Positions 9,097-18,930 of a stretch of 64,000 bases of DNA are shown one piece after another. Under the pieces are notes generated by a model. It did not search any database, was not told the origin of the DNA, and saw only the letters and a list, made by a program, of their open reading frames with translations. The DNA comes from Chloroflexota bacterium. GTDB lineage: Bacteria > Chloroflexota > Anaerolineae > Anaerolineales > Anaerolineaceae. The position numbers and the translations under genes were made by a program. How positions within the stretch are numbered: the stretch's first letter is position 1; the number at the start of each line of letters is the position of its first letter. The stretch spans positions 62,001 to 126,000 of the forward strand of contig SLTK01000010.1 in NCBI GenBank assembly GCA_004347695.1, read 5' to 3'.

Positions 9097-10032
9097 ATGC
9101 AGCCGCAGCCTCCACATCTGCCTGTACTTTACCATGAAATTATACAAGCTTTAATGCCACGAAGCCCAGGCAAATACATTGATGCAACTGTCGGGGCGGG
9201 CGGACATGCCTGGGGGATTTTGGAAAATAGTGCGCCGGATGGTCTACTTCTCGCACTTGACCGGGATCCACAGGCGCTGGCAATTGCAAGTCAGCGCCTT
9301 TTTGTTTATAAAGACCGGGTTTTTCTTGTCCACGCCTCGTACCTGCACCTTCTGGAAGAAATGGAACGGCTGGGCTGGCAATCGGTGGACGGCATCGTCT
9401 TCGACCTGGGCCTCTCATCCATGCAGCTCGACACACCGCAGCGCGGATTTTCATTCCAGAGCCAGGGCCCACTGGACATGCGCTTCGACCCGACCCAGCC
9501 GCTGGACGCCGCCGAACTGGTCAACAATTTGCCTGAAACCGACCTGGCTGATCTGATCTGGCGCTACGGAGAAGAGCGCGGATCACGCCGCATCGCCGCT
9601 GCCATTGTCCGCAGCCGGCCGGTGACGACCACTCAGCAACTGGCTGAAATCGTCAGCAAAGCGATGGGCGGTCAGCGCAGCCGCATCCACCCGGCCACGC
9701 GAACCTTTCAGGCGCTGCGGATTGCGGTCAACCAGGAACTACAGGCAGTAGAAAGTGTATTGCCGCTTGCCGTAAAAGCTTTATCCCCCGGCGGACGCGT
9801 GGCCATTATTGCCTTCCACTCCATGGAAGACCGGCTCGTGAAACAGTATTTCAGACGCGAGAGCCGGGATTGCATTTGCCCGCCGGATCAACCCGTATGC
9901 GTCTGCGGCCACAAAGCCACCCTTCGAGAAATCACCCGCCACCCCATCATCCCGACCGAAGAGGAAACGTTAACAAACCCCCGTGCACGCAGCGCCCGCC
10001 TCCGGGTAGCTGAAAAACTCAAAATGGCATAA
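9097..10032 (+). CDS. rsmH: 16S rRNA (cytosine-1402-N4)-methyltransferase
   Basis: DATVGAGGHAWGIL, FDLGLSSMQLDTPQRGFSFQ, FHSMEDRLVKQYF. Confidence 0.96.
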   Translation: MQPQPPHLPVLYHEIIQALMPRSPGKYIDATVGAGGHAWGILENSAPDGLLLALDRDPQALAIASQRLFVYKDRVFLVHASYLHLLEEMERLGWQSVDGIVFDLGLSSMQLDTPQRGFSFQSQGPLDMRFDPTQPLDAAELVNNLPETDLADLIWRYGEERGSRRIAAAIVRSRPVTTTQQLAEIVSKAMGGQRSRIHPATRTFQALRIAVNQELQAVESVLPLAVKALSPGGRVAIIAFHSMEDRLVKQYFRRESRDCICPPDQPVCVCGHKATLREITRHPIIPTEEETLTNPRARSARLRVAEKLKMA

Positions 10033-10076
10033 CCCTTGCATACAACCGGATACCAGAACCGTCTTAATTCCACCTC

Positions 10077-10565
10077 ATGGAGCAACCCTCTGTGTTTGAT
10101 CAGCGAATAATCCAAGCTTACAAACAAGCCCCCTGGCGCGTACAGCTCCAGTGGATTGGCGCGCTGCTGCTGGTGCTGGTGGTTGGCATGCTGATCGCCG
10201 GTGTGTATCTTTACCTGAGTGCGGAAGCTACCGCTGCAGGTACACATATTCGCGAATTGGAATTGGAACGCGAAGATTTGCAAATCCGCATCGCCGACTT
10301 AAGCACTCAGTTGGCCTTTTTGCGTTCAGCCTCTTTTATGCAAGGTCGGGCCGAAACCCTTGGCTATAAAAACGCCTCTCAGGGGGATATCGTTTATATA
10401 CCTGTACCTGGATATTCTGGCCGCCAGGTGATCTTTTTAGCTCCCCCGCCAGGTAACGACCCGGTTGACGCCTCCATCATTAAACCGGCGTACAAAGAAT
10501 CGTTGTGGGAGTGGTTGTATCAGGGTACCTTCGACTTAATCGAAAGCCGGGGGGTAAAACCATGA
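10077..10565 (+). CDS. FtsL/DivIC-like septum membrane protein
   Basis: Position between rsmH and ftsI; one TM segment followed by a coiled coil (ELELEREDLQIRIADLSTQLAFLRS). Confidence 0.6.
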   Translation: MEQPSVFDQRIIQAYKQAPWRVQLQWIGALLLVLVVGMLIAGVYLYLSAEATAAGTHIRELELEREDLQIRIADLSTQLAFLRSASFMQGRAETLGYKNASQGDIVYIPVPGYSGRQVIFLAPPPGNDPVDASIIKPAYKESLWEWLYQGTFDLIESRGVKP

Positions 10566-12334
10566 ACAGCACCAATTCGCGCTTACGCTTTATTGGCGTA
10601 ATTTTCCTGATCGTTGGCCTGGCTATCATCTTCCAGATCGTTCGCGTGCAAAACAGCCCACAAGCCAAAGAGATGATTTCCTACCTGGAAAAAACCTACA
10701 ACCAGGAAGTCCGGGTGATCAAGCCTGAACGCGGCAATATTTACGACCGCTGGGGCAACCTGCTGGCAGGTAACACGGAAGTTTATGAAGTGGGCATTGC
10801 TCCCCCCCAGGTTATCAACTCAGACACGGTAGCCCAGGATTTGTCCAGCATCCTTGGACTCGATTTCAGCGAAATCAAGAAAATCGCCCGCTCCTACATA
10901 GAGGAAGGCAACGAGCAATACATGGTCGTTGCTGATTTCGTTCCAGCGGACAAAGTACATTTGCTCGAAAACAAACTGGCAGAATACGAAAAAGCCGACA
11001 AGCCTAAAAAAGGCGCCGCTCCTTCGCTCAATGGCGTCCACTGGGTGGCCCATCTGCGCCGCAGCTATCCCGAAAACACCCTGGCAGCCAACATTTTAGG
11101 TTTCTACAATTATTATGACCGGGTTGATGGGCGCGGTATTCTGGGCCTGGAAGAACAGTATAATAACCTCCTGGCCGGCACCGCTACTCGCGTGGTGCTG
11201 CCCATGAACCCGACCGCTATTCAGGAGATTCCATCGGTTCCGCCGGGCTCCAGCTTGATTTTAACGATCGACCGCGGCATTCAAGCTGCCGCTGAGCGCA
11301 TCGCTCAAAAAGCCCAGGAAGATAGCGGAGCCGAATCAGCCACAATATTGGTTATGGATCCAGAGACCGGTGAAATGCTGGCAATGGCAACCACGCCGGC
11401 TTTCAACCCGAACGAATATCAAAAATACGGCGAGATCTTCCCGCAGGGCAGCCATTACAATCGCGCCATCAGCCAGTTGTATGAACCTGGCTCAGTCTTC
11501 AAAGTGTTAACCATGGCGGCTGCCCTCGACTCAGGCGCAGTGACCCCTGAAACCACCTTTGTCGATACTGGCGCCATCGAAGTCGGCGGGCTGTGGATTT
11601 ACAACTGGGATCGCGGCGCCTGGGGCCCGCAGGACATGACTGGCTGCATGCAGCATTCATTAAATGTCTGTCTGGCCTGGACGGCCACCGAAATGGGCCC
11701 AACAACTTTCTATAACTACATCCAGACCTTCGGTCTGGGCAAATACACCGGTATCGACCTGGCTGGCGAACAGGTTTACCCCCTCAGTCTGCCGGGCGAC
11801 CAGAACTGGTATCCGATCAACCTGGGTACCAATGCCTTCGGACAGGGCGTGGCCGCGACCCCCGTACAGATGATTACCGCAATTGCCGCGGTCGCCAATG
11901 ACGGCAAGATGATGGCTCCACATGTAGTCAAAGCTTACATCCAGGACGGGCACCAGTATGATATCAGCCCGCGATTAATCCGCCAGGTCATCAAACCCGA
12001 AACGGCTCATGCGCTAACGGAAATGTTGGCCAATTCTCTGGAAAACGAAGCGTCTGTCGCCCTGGTGGAAGGCTATCGCGTTTCTGGAAAGACTGGCACA
12101 GCCGAAATCCCCGGCCCAGGCGGCTATGAATCCAGCGTGACCAATGCCTCATTCGTCGGCTGGGGTCCATCGGATGATCCAAAATTCATCGTTTATATCT
12201 GGCTGGAAAAACCAACCAGTTCTCCGTGGGGTTCGGTGGTTGCAGCCCCGGTATTCAGTGAAGTGGTCAGCGAACTGACCGTTTTGATGAAACTGCCGCC
12301 CGATTCAGTCCGGCAGCAAATGGCACAACCCTGA
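10562..12334 (+). CDS. ftsI: Penicillin-binding protein 2 / FtsI family transpeptidase
   Basis: SQLYEPGSVFKVLTMAAALD, SLNVCLAW, SGKTGTAEIP; overlaps upstream stop. Confidence 0.93.
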   Translation: MNSTNSRLRFIGVIFLIVGLAIIFQIVRVQNSPQAKEMISYLEKTYNQEVRVIKPERGNIYDRWGNLLAGNTEVYEVGIAPPQVINSDTVAQDLSSILGLDFSEIKKIARSYIEEGNEQYMVVADFVPADKVHLLENKLAEYEKADKPKKGAAPSLNGVHWVAHLRRSYPENTLAANILGFYNYYDRVDGRGILGLEEQYNNLLAGTATRVVLPMNPTAIQEIPSVPPGSSLILTIDRGIQAAAERIAQKAQEDSGAESATILVMDPETGEMLAMATTPAFNPNEYQKYGEIFPQGSHYNRAISQLYEPGSVFKVLTMAAALDSGAVTPETTFVDTGAIEVGGLWIYNWDRGAWGPQDMTGCMQHSLNVCLAWTATEMGPTTFYNYIQTFGLGKYTGIDLAGEQVYPLSLPGDQNWYPINLGTNAFGQGVAATPVQMITAIAAVANDGKMMAPHVVKAYIQDGHQYDISPRLIRQVIKPETAHALTEMLANSLENEASVALVEGYRVSGKTGTAEIPGPGGYESSVTNASFVGWGPSDDPKFIVYIWLEKPTSSPWGSVVAAPVFSEVVSELTVLMKLPPDSVRQQMAQP

Positions 12335-12343
12335 GGAATAGAT

Positions 12344-13765
12344 TTGCTCACCTTTGCCGACGTCCTCGAAGCCCTTACCGGCATCCGCCCCGAAGCTGCC
12401 TCCCTGCTCATCAGTGAGGCTGCCATCGATTCACGGCAGGTGATCCCGGCAGGAATGTTCGTAGCGCTTCCCGGCGAACGGGTGGACGGTCACGATTACG
12501 TCGAGCAGGCATTTAAGCGCGGAGCGCACCTGGCAGTAATCCAACGCGACCTGGATATCCACTGCCCGGTTATTGATTTACGTAAAGGCAACCTGGGTGC
12601 GCAAATGACGATTCCCGCCCCACCGTTTGCCTTACGTGTTGAAGATTCTCTCAAAGCGCTGCAGGATATTGCCCGCTTTTGGCGGCGGAAACACAATCTG
12701 CACGTCATCGGTATCACCGGTTCGGTCGGAAAATCAACCACCAAAGAACTGATTGCCGAAGTGCTCAGCCTGCGCTTCCGGGTATTGAAAAATCCAGGCA
12801 ACCTCAACAACGAAATCGGCTTACCCCTGACCCTGCTGCGTCTGAGTCCCGGCCACCAGGTAGCAGTGCTGGAAATGGGTTTTTACGTCCCGGGTGAAAT
12901 CAGTTTCCTGTGCGATCTGGCGCTGCCACAAATTGGCGTGATTACCAATATTGGCACAGTGCATGCCGAACGAGCTGGTTCGCAAGAAACCATTGCAAAA
13001 GGCAAAGCGGAATTAGTACAGGCATTGCCCCCGGCCCCTGAGGGCGTCGCAATCCTCAATTACGATGATCCCTGGGTCCAACCGATGGCGGAACAGACCC
13101 GCGCCAATGTGTTTTATTATGGGCTCGACCCCCGGGCAGACCTGTGGGCGGACAATATCGAAAGCCTGGGGCTTAAAGGCGTCCGCTTCCAGTTGCACTT
13201 CCAGAATGAAGTACTGCACGTCCGCATCCCGTTGATCGGGCGACATTCCGTGCATACTGCCTTGCGCGCGGCGGCTGTTGGTCTGGTGGAGGGTATGCCC
13301 TGGGGCGAGATTATTACCGGCTTACGGCAAAGCCACTCGCAGTTGAGGTTGGTCGTGGTTCACACTGACACCGACGCACTGTTGATAGACGACTCCTACA
13401 ATGCTTCTCCCGAATCGACCCTGGCAGCCCTGAATCTGCTCGAAGAAATCGAAGGCCGCAAGGTGGCCGTGCTGGGTGATATGCTCGAACTTGGTCCTTA
13501 CGAACAGGAAGGCCATGAGATCGTTGGCCGGCGGGCGGCTGAAGTTGCCAACGTGCTGGTGACCGTTGGTACGCTTGGCAAAATGATCGCTGAAGCTGCC
13601 GGCAAATCCGGCCTGCCTGAGGAAGTAATCATGAGCTGCGACGATGTACCGCAGGCTATAGAAGTGCTGCAAAAATTATTGGTACAAGGGGATGTGGCGT
13701 TGATCAAAGGATCGCACGGCTTGCGGATGGATCGAATAGCCGCTGCGCTGGAGGTACAGGAATGA
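12344..13765 (+). CDS. murF: UDP-N-acetylmuramoyl-tripeptide--D-alanyl-D-alanine ligase
   Basis: GITGSVGKSTTKELIAEVL, NNEIGLPLTLL, DDSYNASPESTLAAL; TTG start. Confidence 0.95.
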   Translation: MLTFADVLEALTGIRPEAASLLISEAAIDSRQVIPAGMFVALPGERVDGHDYVEQAFKRGAHLAVIQRDLDIHCPVIDLRKGNLGAQMTIPAPPFALRVEDSLKALQDIARFWRRKHNLHVIGITGSVGKSTTKELIAEVLSLRFRVLKNPGNLNNEIGLPLTLLRLSPGHQVAVLEMGFYVPGEISFLCDLALPQIGVITNIGTVHAERAGSQETIAKGKAELVQALPPAPEGVAILNYDDPWVQPMAEQTRANVFYYGLDPRADLWADNIESLGLKGVRFQLHFQNEVLHVRIPLIGRHSVHTALRAAAVGLVEGMPWGEIITGLRQSHSQLRLVVVHTDTDALLIDDSYNASPESTLAALNLLEEIEGRKVAVLGDMLELGPYEQEGHEIVGRRAAEVANVLVTVGTLGKMIAEAAGKSGLPEEVIMSCDDVPQAIEVLQKLLVQGDVALIKGSHGLRMDRIAAALEVQE

Positions 13766-14754
13766 GCAGCACTTCCATCGCGCTTTCACTGAGTGTGTTG
13801 AGCTTTGCGCTTGCCATCATCTGGGGCCAACCGCTGCTCCGGATCCTGCGCCATTTCCGTATCGGCAAGATGATCCGGGTGGAAGGACCGGAGAGCCATG
13901 TTTCCAAGATGGGCACGCCTACCATGGGCGGCGTCATGATCATTTTGCCCGTCACCCTGGTTACCGTGCTGCTCAATGCTGCCTCGCTGATTGGTATGCC
14001 GGTGCTTGGACGCTCGGTGCTGCTGCCGTTGCTGGCGCTCCTGGCCTTTGCCCTGCTCGGCGCCGTGGACGATTGGGAAGGCATTCGCGGTCCGCGCCGC
14101 GGGTTGGGCATGCGCATCCGCACCAAATTCATCCTGCAAATCGTACTGGCGCTGGCCATTGCATTTGCGCTCAAATATTTGCTCATCGTTCCACAAATGT
14201 TCTGGCCCGGCATCGAGCTCCAAATTCCACTGGGAAACTGGTACATCCCGATCGCCACATTCATCATCGTTGGCATGTCGAATGCGGTCAATTTCACCGA
14301 CGGTCTGGATGGACTGGCCGGATTGATTTCCGCCACGGCTTTCGCCGCCTACGGCGGGATCGCGCTGCTGCAAGACCAAATCTTCCTGGCGCGCTTTTGT
14401 TTCACGCTGGTCGGGGCGATCTTCGGCTTCTTGTGGTTCAACGTCCACCCGGCTGAATTGTTCATGGGGGACACGGGGTCGCTGGCGCTGGGCGCAGTGC
14501 TCGGCGTGGTCGCGCTGATGACCGGTCAATGGCTGCTGCTGCCGGTGATTGCGATCATCCCGGTTTCCGAGGCGCTCAGCGATGTCCTGCAAATCATCTA
14601 TTTCAAACGGACTAAAGGGAAGCGCCTGTTCCGTATGGCGCCGTTGCACCATCACTTCGAACTGGGTGGTTGGAGCGAAACCCAGGTGGTGCAACGCTTC
14701 TGGTTGATCGGACTCTTGTTTGCCATGCTGGGCGTGGCACTGGCGATGGTGTGA
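13762..14754 (+). CDS. mraY: Phospho-N-acetylmuramoyl-pentapeptide transferase
   Basis: GTPTMGGVMI, NAVNFTDGLDGLAG, FMGDTGSLALGAVLG, APLHHHFELGGWSE. Confidence 0.97.
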   Translation: MSSTSIALSLSVLSFALAIIWGQPLLRILRHFRIGKMIRVEGPESHVSKMGTPTMGGVMIILPVTLVTVLLNAASLIGMPVLGRSVLLPLLALLAFALLGAVDDWEGIRGPRRGLGMRIRTKFILQIVLALAIAFALKYLLIVPQMFWPGIELQIPLGNWYIPIATFIIVGMSNAVNFTDGLDGLAGLISATAFAAYGGIALLQDQIFLARFCFTLVGAIFGFLWFNVHPAELFMGDTGSLALGAVLGVVALMTGQWLLLPVIAIIPVSEALSDVLQIIYFKRTKGKRLFRMAPLHHHFELGGWSETQVVQRFWLIGLLFAMLGVALAMV

Positions 14755-16139
14755 TGATGCGAATCTGGACTGATCAACGCGTTCTGATCATCGGCGCTGC
14801 CCGCCAGGGCTTGGCGCTGGCGCGCTACCTGGCAAAACAGGGGGCTGCAGTAACCTTGAACGACCAGCGCAACGCTGAACAGCTTGCCGCAGCCGTGGAA
14901 TCGCTTAAAGAATTATCCGTTCATTGGGTATTAGGCAGCCACCCCCTTGAGCTGCTGGAGAAGACCGATTTGGTATGCCTGTCCGGTGGGGTTCCGCCAG
15001 ACATGCCGCTGGCCGTCGAAGCTGCTCGTCGGGGCATCCCCCTCTCCAATGACTCCCAGCTATTTCTGGAAGCAGTACCTTGCCCGGTGATTGGCATTAC
15101 CGGCTCGGCGGGAAAAACAACCACCACCACGCTGGTCGGGCGGATGGCTGAAGCTTATCTCAAGGCGCCCAACCGCGCCTGGGTCGGCGGCAATATTGGC
15201 ACCCCCCTGATCGATCAATTGGACGCGATAAAGCCGGCCGATCTGGTAATTTTGGAATTATCCAGCTTTCAACTGGAACTAATGACGATAGCTCCGCAGG
15301 TTGCGGCGGTGTTGAACATCACCCCCAACCATCTTGATCGTCACGGCACGCTGGAAGCCTACGCTGCTGCCAAAGCACGTATTCTCGAATACCAGGGCCC
15401 GAACAGCGTCAGCGTGCTCAACCGCGATGATGCCGGATCGTGGTCGCTGGCCGGGAAAATCCGCGGGCGGCTGGTGACGTTTGGATTGGCTCGCCCGGCC
15501 CCAGGTACACCCGGCACCTTCTTTGAAAATGGAGAGCTGTTCTGGCAATTTGAGGGGACGGCGCAGCCCTTCCTTTCGCAATCCAGTATCCTGTTGCGCG
15601 GTGAACATAATCTTGCCAGCGTGCTGGCGGCTGCAGCGATTGCATTCGCCGTTGGCTTCTCACCGGAAGCAGTGGCTGACGGAGTGCATGGCTTCGCTGG
15701 CGTCCCCCATCGTTTGCAGCATGTTCGCGAGTTGCGTGGCGTGAATTACTACAACGACTCGATTGCCACTGCCCCCGAACGCACCTGCGCCGCCATCCGC
15801 TCGTTCGATGAGCCAATCGTACTGCTGCTGGGTGGACGCGACAAAAACCTGCCCTGGGACGAATTGGCGGCATTGGTGCATGAACGGGTCGACCACGTAA
15901 TCGTTTTTGGTGAAGCCAGCACGAAAATACTGCTCGCTCTGGGTTCAGTAAAACCAGGCCGGCGACCGTACACCGTCCAGCACTGTGGCGACCTGGAAAC
16001 TGCCGTCAAATCGGCGGCTGAAGTGGCTGAGCCTGGCAGCGTTGTGCTGCTTTCGCCGGGTGGAACCAGCTATGACCAGTTTAAGGACTTTGAAGAAAGA
16101 GGAGAGGCCTATCAATTATGGGTGAACAGGCTGCCATGA
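14754..16139 (+). CDS. murD: UDP-N-acetylmuramoylalanine--D-glutamate ligase
   Basis: GITGSAGKTTTTTLVG, LSSFQLE, NITPNHLDRHGTLEAYAAAK, YNDSIATAPE. Confidence 0.95.
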   Translation: MMRIWTDQRVLIIGAARQGLALARYLAKQGAAVTLNDQRNAEQLAAAVESLKELSVHWVLGSHPLELLEKTDLVCLSGGVPPDMPLAVEAARRGIPLSNDSQLFLEAVPCPVIGITGSAGKTTTTTLVGRMAEAYLKAPNRAWVGGNIGTPLIDQLDAIKPADLVILELSSFQLELMTIAPQVAAVLNITPNHLDRHGTLEAYAAAKARILEYQGPNSVSVLNRDDAGSWSLAGKIRGRLVTFGLARPAPGTPGTFFENGELFWQFEGTAQPFLSQSSILLRGEHNLASVLAAAAIAFAVGFSPEAVADGVHGFAGVPHRLQHVRELRGVNYYNDSIATAPERTCAAIRSFDEPIVLLLGGRDKNLPWDELAALVHERVDHVIVFGEASTKILLALGSVKPGRRPYTVQHCGDLETAVKSAAEVAEPGSVVLLSPGGTSYDQFKDFEERGEAYQLWVNRLP

Positions 16140-17365
16140 ATTCGAACATTGGCCCGGTAAAGGCTGGTACCGGTGTACGCCCGGTTCGGCTGGGTATTGA
16201 CGTTCCCATGCTCTTAGCGGTGGCCTTTTTGCTTGGATTCGGCCTTCTGATGGTCTATTCTGCCAGTTGGCAGCCTTCCATGCTGCGCGATGAAGAACCG
16301 GCTTATTACCTGATCAATCAATTGAAGTGGGTGGTAGTCGGGATTGCCGGCGGAACCATCTTGATGTACATCGATTACCGCCGTTGGCGCAAATATGTCG
16401 TGCCGATCATGATCATTACCCTGGGGCTGCTTGTGGCCGTGTTGATTTTTGGCGAAATGCGCTACAACTCGAAACGCACGCTGCTGAGCGGTTCCATTCA
16501 GCCTTCCGAGATGGCCAAAGTCGTCGTAATTATGTACCTGTCCTTCTGGCTGACCTCGAAACGCGAAGTCCTCAACAATATCAATTTTGGTCTGTTCCCG
16601 ATGATCTTCATCCTGGGTTTTACCGCTGGTTTGATCGTGCTTCAGCCGGATCTAAGCGCAACCATCACCATTTGCGTTCTGGGTGTGCTGTTATTCTTCC
16701 TGGCAGGCGTCGAGATGAAACAAATTCTGCTCATCTTTTTCATCGTCGCACTGCTTGGCGCATTGGTTGTAGCCGTATCCGATACCGGTCAAATGCGCAT
16801 TCAGCAATATGTTGCCGGGTTGCAAGACCCCGGAACGGCCTCGCTGCACATTCAACGCTCAATTGAAGCCGTTGTCCGCGGCGAATTCTTTGGCGTTGGC
16901 ATTGGTAAGGGTTCGACGAAGTTTAGCCTGCCGGTATCGCATACCGACTCCATTTACGCAGTTATCGCTGAAGAAACCGGGCTGCTTGGCGCCGGAGCTG
17001 TGGTCATCCTGTACCTGGTATTTATGTGGCGCGGCCTTAAAATCGCCGCGCAATCCACTGATTTCGCCGGAAAATTGCTTGCCTCCGGGTTAACCTGCTG
17101 GATTGTGATGGAAGCCATCATCAATATGGGTGTCATGGTCAATTTGTTCCCGTTTGCGGGAAACGCCTTGCCGTTCATCAGCGCCGGCGGGTCAAGCCTG
17201 ACCATGACCCTTGGTGCAATCGGATTAATCTTTTCCGTTGCGCGAGTTTCCTCGCGTGATAAGCAGGAACAGGAAGGGAGGTCATTCGGTGCGGTTGTTA
17301 ATTTGCGCCGGGGGGACCGGCGGGGGCGTGTATCCCGCTCTCACGGTTCTGCAGGCATCAGGTAA
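16136..17365 (+). CDS. ftsW: FtsW/RodA/SpoVE-family glycosyltransferase (lipid II polymerase)
   Basis: GFGLLMVYSAS, QPDLSATITI, LPVSHTDSIYAVIAEETGLLGA, NALPFISAGGSSL. Confidence 0.95.
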   Translation: MNSNIGPVKAGTGVRPVRLGIDVPMLLAVAFLLGFGLLMVYSASWQPSMLRDEEPAYYLINQLKWVVVGIAGGTILMYIDYRRWRKYVVPIMIITLGLLVAVLIFGEMRYNSKRTLLSGSIQPSEMAKVVVIMYLSFWLTSKREVLNNINFGLFPMIFILGFTAGLIVLQPDLSATITICVLGVLLFFLAGVEMKQILLIFFIVALLGALVVAVSDTGQMRIQQYVAGLQDPGTASLHIQRSIEAVVRGEFFGVGIGKGSTKFSLPVSHTDSIYAVIAEETGLLGAGAVVILYLVFMWRGLKIAAQSTDFAGKLLASGLTCWIVMEAIINMGVMVNLFPFAGNALPFISAGGSSLTMTLGAIGLIFSVARVSSRDKQEQEGRSFGAVVNLRRGDRRGRVSRSHGSAGIR

Positions 17366-18398
17366 TGAAGCGAACCCGGTACTCTGGGTTGGCGGGGAAA
17401 AAGGCATGGAAGCCGAATTGGTGACCCGCCTGAACATCCCCTTCACCGGCATTCCCACGGCTGGCGTGCATGGCGTTGGTCTGCGCGCGCTGCCGGGTAA
17501 CCTGGCGCGCTTGCTGCGCGGTGTGTTTGCCTCCCGCCGCATCCTGAAAGAATTCCGCCCGGATGTGCTGCTCTTTACAGGCGGGTATGTCGCTGGCCCA
17601 ATGGCGTTAGCCGCCCGCCGCTACCCTTCGTTGCTGTATGTCCCGGACATCGAGCCCGGATTGGCGCTTAAATTTCTGGCACGCTTTGCAGATTGCATTG
17701 CATTGACGGCTGAGGACTCCAGGGCTTATTTTGGTAGGGCCAAACGATTGGTCGTCACGGGTTACCCGACCCGGCCTGAATTAGCCGCCTGGACACGCGA
17801 AAGCGGCCGCCAGAAGCTGGATTTGAGCCAAGACCGGCCGGTTTTGCTGGTTTTTGGCGGTTCCAAAGGAGCGCGTTCGATCAACCGCGCACTGCTTGCA
17901 GCCCTCCCGGTACTCCTGCAGCAAGTCCAAATCGTGCATATCAGCGGTCAGTTGGACTGGGACGAGGTCGACGCTGCTCGCAGAGCGCTGTCATTTGCTT
18001 TGCAGGCGCATTACCACCCCTTCCCTTACCTGCACGAAGAAATGGGCGCAGCTCTGGCAAGCGCTGACCTGGCGCTTTCACGCGCGGGTGCAGCCAGCCT
18101 GGGCGAATATCCACTTTTTGGCCTGCCCGCCATTCTTGTGCCATACCCTCACGCCTGGCGTTACCAGAAGGTGAATGCGGACTACCTGGTCCATCACGGC
18201 GCAGCCCAAATCATCGAAGATCAGCAATTGTCGCAAACCATGACCTCGACCGTGCTCAATTTGCTGCAAGACCCGAATCGGTTGGAAAGCATGCGCCAGG
18301 CGATGCTTTCGCTGGCGAATCCGCAGGCTGCCAGTACCATCGCCAGCCTTTTGCGCGACCTGGCAACCGCCGGAAAGGGTGCCAAAGCCCATGATTAG
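17289..18398 (+). CDS. murG: UDP-N-acetylglucosamine--N-acetylmuramyl-(pentapeptide) pyrophosphoryl-undecaprenol GlcNAc transferase
   Basis: GTG start with RBS AAGGGAGG; LLICAGGTGGGVYPAL, GGYVAGP, FGGSKGARSIN, SRAGAASLGEYPLFGLPAILVPYP. Overlaps ftsW by 77 nt. Confidence 0.94.
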   Translation: MRLLICAGGTGGGVYPALTVLQASGNEANPVLWVGGEKGMEAELVTRLNIPFTGIPTAGVHGVGLRALPGNLARLLRGVFASRRILKEFRPDVLLFTGGYVAGPMALAARRYPSLLYVPDIEPGLALKFLARFADCIALTAEDSRAYFGRAKRLVVTGYPTRPELAAWTRESGRQKLDLSQDRPVLLVFGGSKGARSINRALLAALPVLLQQVQIVHISGQLDWDEVDAARRALSFALQAHYHPFPYLHEEMGAALASADLALSRAGAASLGEYPLFGLPAILVPYPHAWRYQKVNADYLVHHGAAQIIEDQQLSQTMTSTVLNLLQDPNRLESMRQAMLSLANPQAASTIASLLRDLATAGKGAKAHD

Positions 18399-18930
18399 TC
18401 TGAATGCGGTGTTCTGGATTCTGGTAAGCCTGTTCGCGCTGATTGGCGGCGTACGCGGCTGGGCGCGGGAAATCCTGGTCACGTTTGGCGTCATCCTGTC
18501 CATATTCATCATGAACGTCCTGGAGCGCTTCGTCCCGTTCATTAACGAGACCCTGGCGGTCACTGCGCCGACCGAACTTTTCTGGCTGCGGGCGGTCATT
18601 TTGCTTCTTCTGGTTTTCTTTGGCTACCAGACGCCAAACCTGCCGCGCATTGCTGCCAGCGGGCGCTTTGTGCGGGAGCGGCTGCAAGACGTGCTTCTCG
18701 GCTTCTTCCTCGGCGGAATCAACGGCTTTATGATCTGGGGCACCATCTGGTTTTACCTGGAAATCGCAAACTACCCCTTCGACATCATCATACGCCCCGA
18801 CGCAGCCACCGCTATGGGCCAGGCTGCGGAAAGGATGATGGCTTTCCTGCCGCCCGCCTGGTTGGGTTCACCGGTAATTTATTTCGCGGTGGCAATTGCA
18901 TTCGTCTTCGTCATGGTGGTATTTATCTGA
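18391..18930 (+). CDS. CvpA-like integral membrane protein inserted between murG and murC
   Basis: Multi-TM; GGVRGWAREILVTFGVILSIF is CvpA-like; coupled to both neighbours. Confidence 0.6.
   Translation: MISLNAVFWILVSLFALIGGVRGWAREILVTFGVILSIFIMNVLERFVPFINETLAVTAPTELFWLRAVILLLLVFFGYQTPNLPRIAASGRFVRERLQDVLLGFFLGGINGFMIWGTIWFYLEIANYPFDIIIRPDAATAMGQAAERMMAFLPPAWLGSPVIYFAVAIAFVFVMVVFI

Noticed and set aside
13704-14694. Long minus-strand ORFs opposite mraY
   Set aside because: Shadow ORFs of a conserved membrane protein gene; no RBS or domain support.
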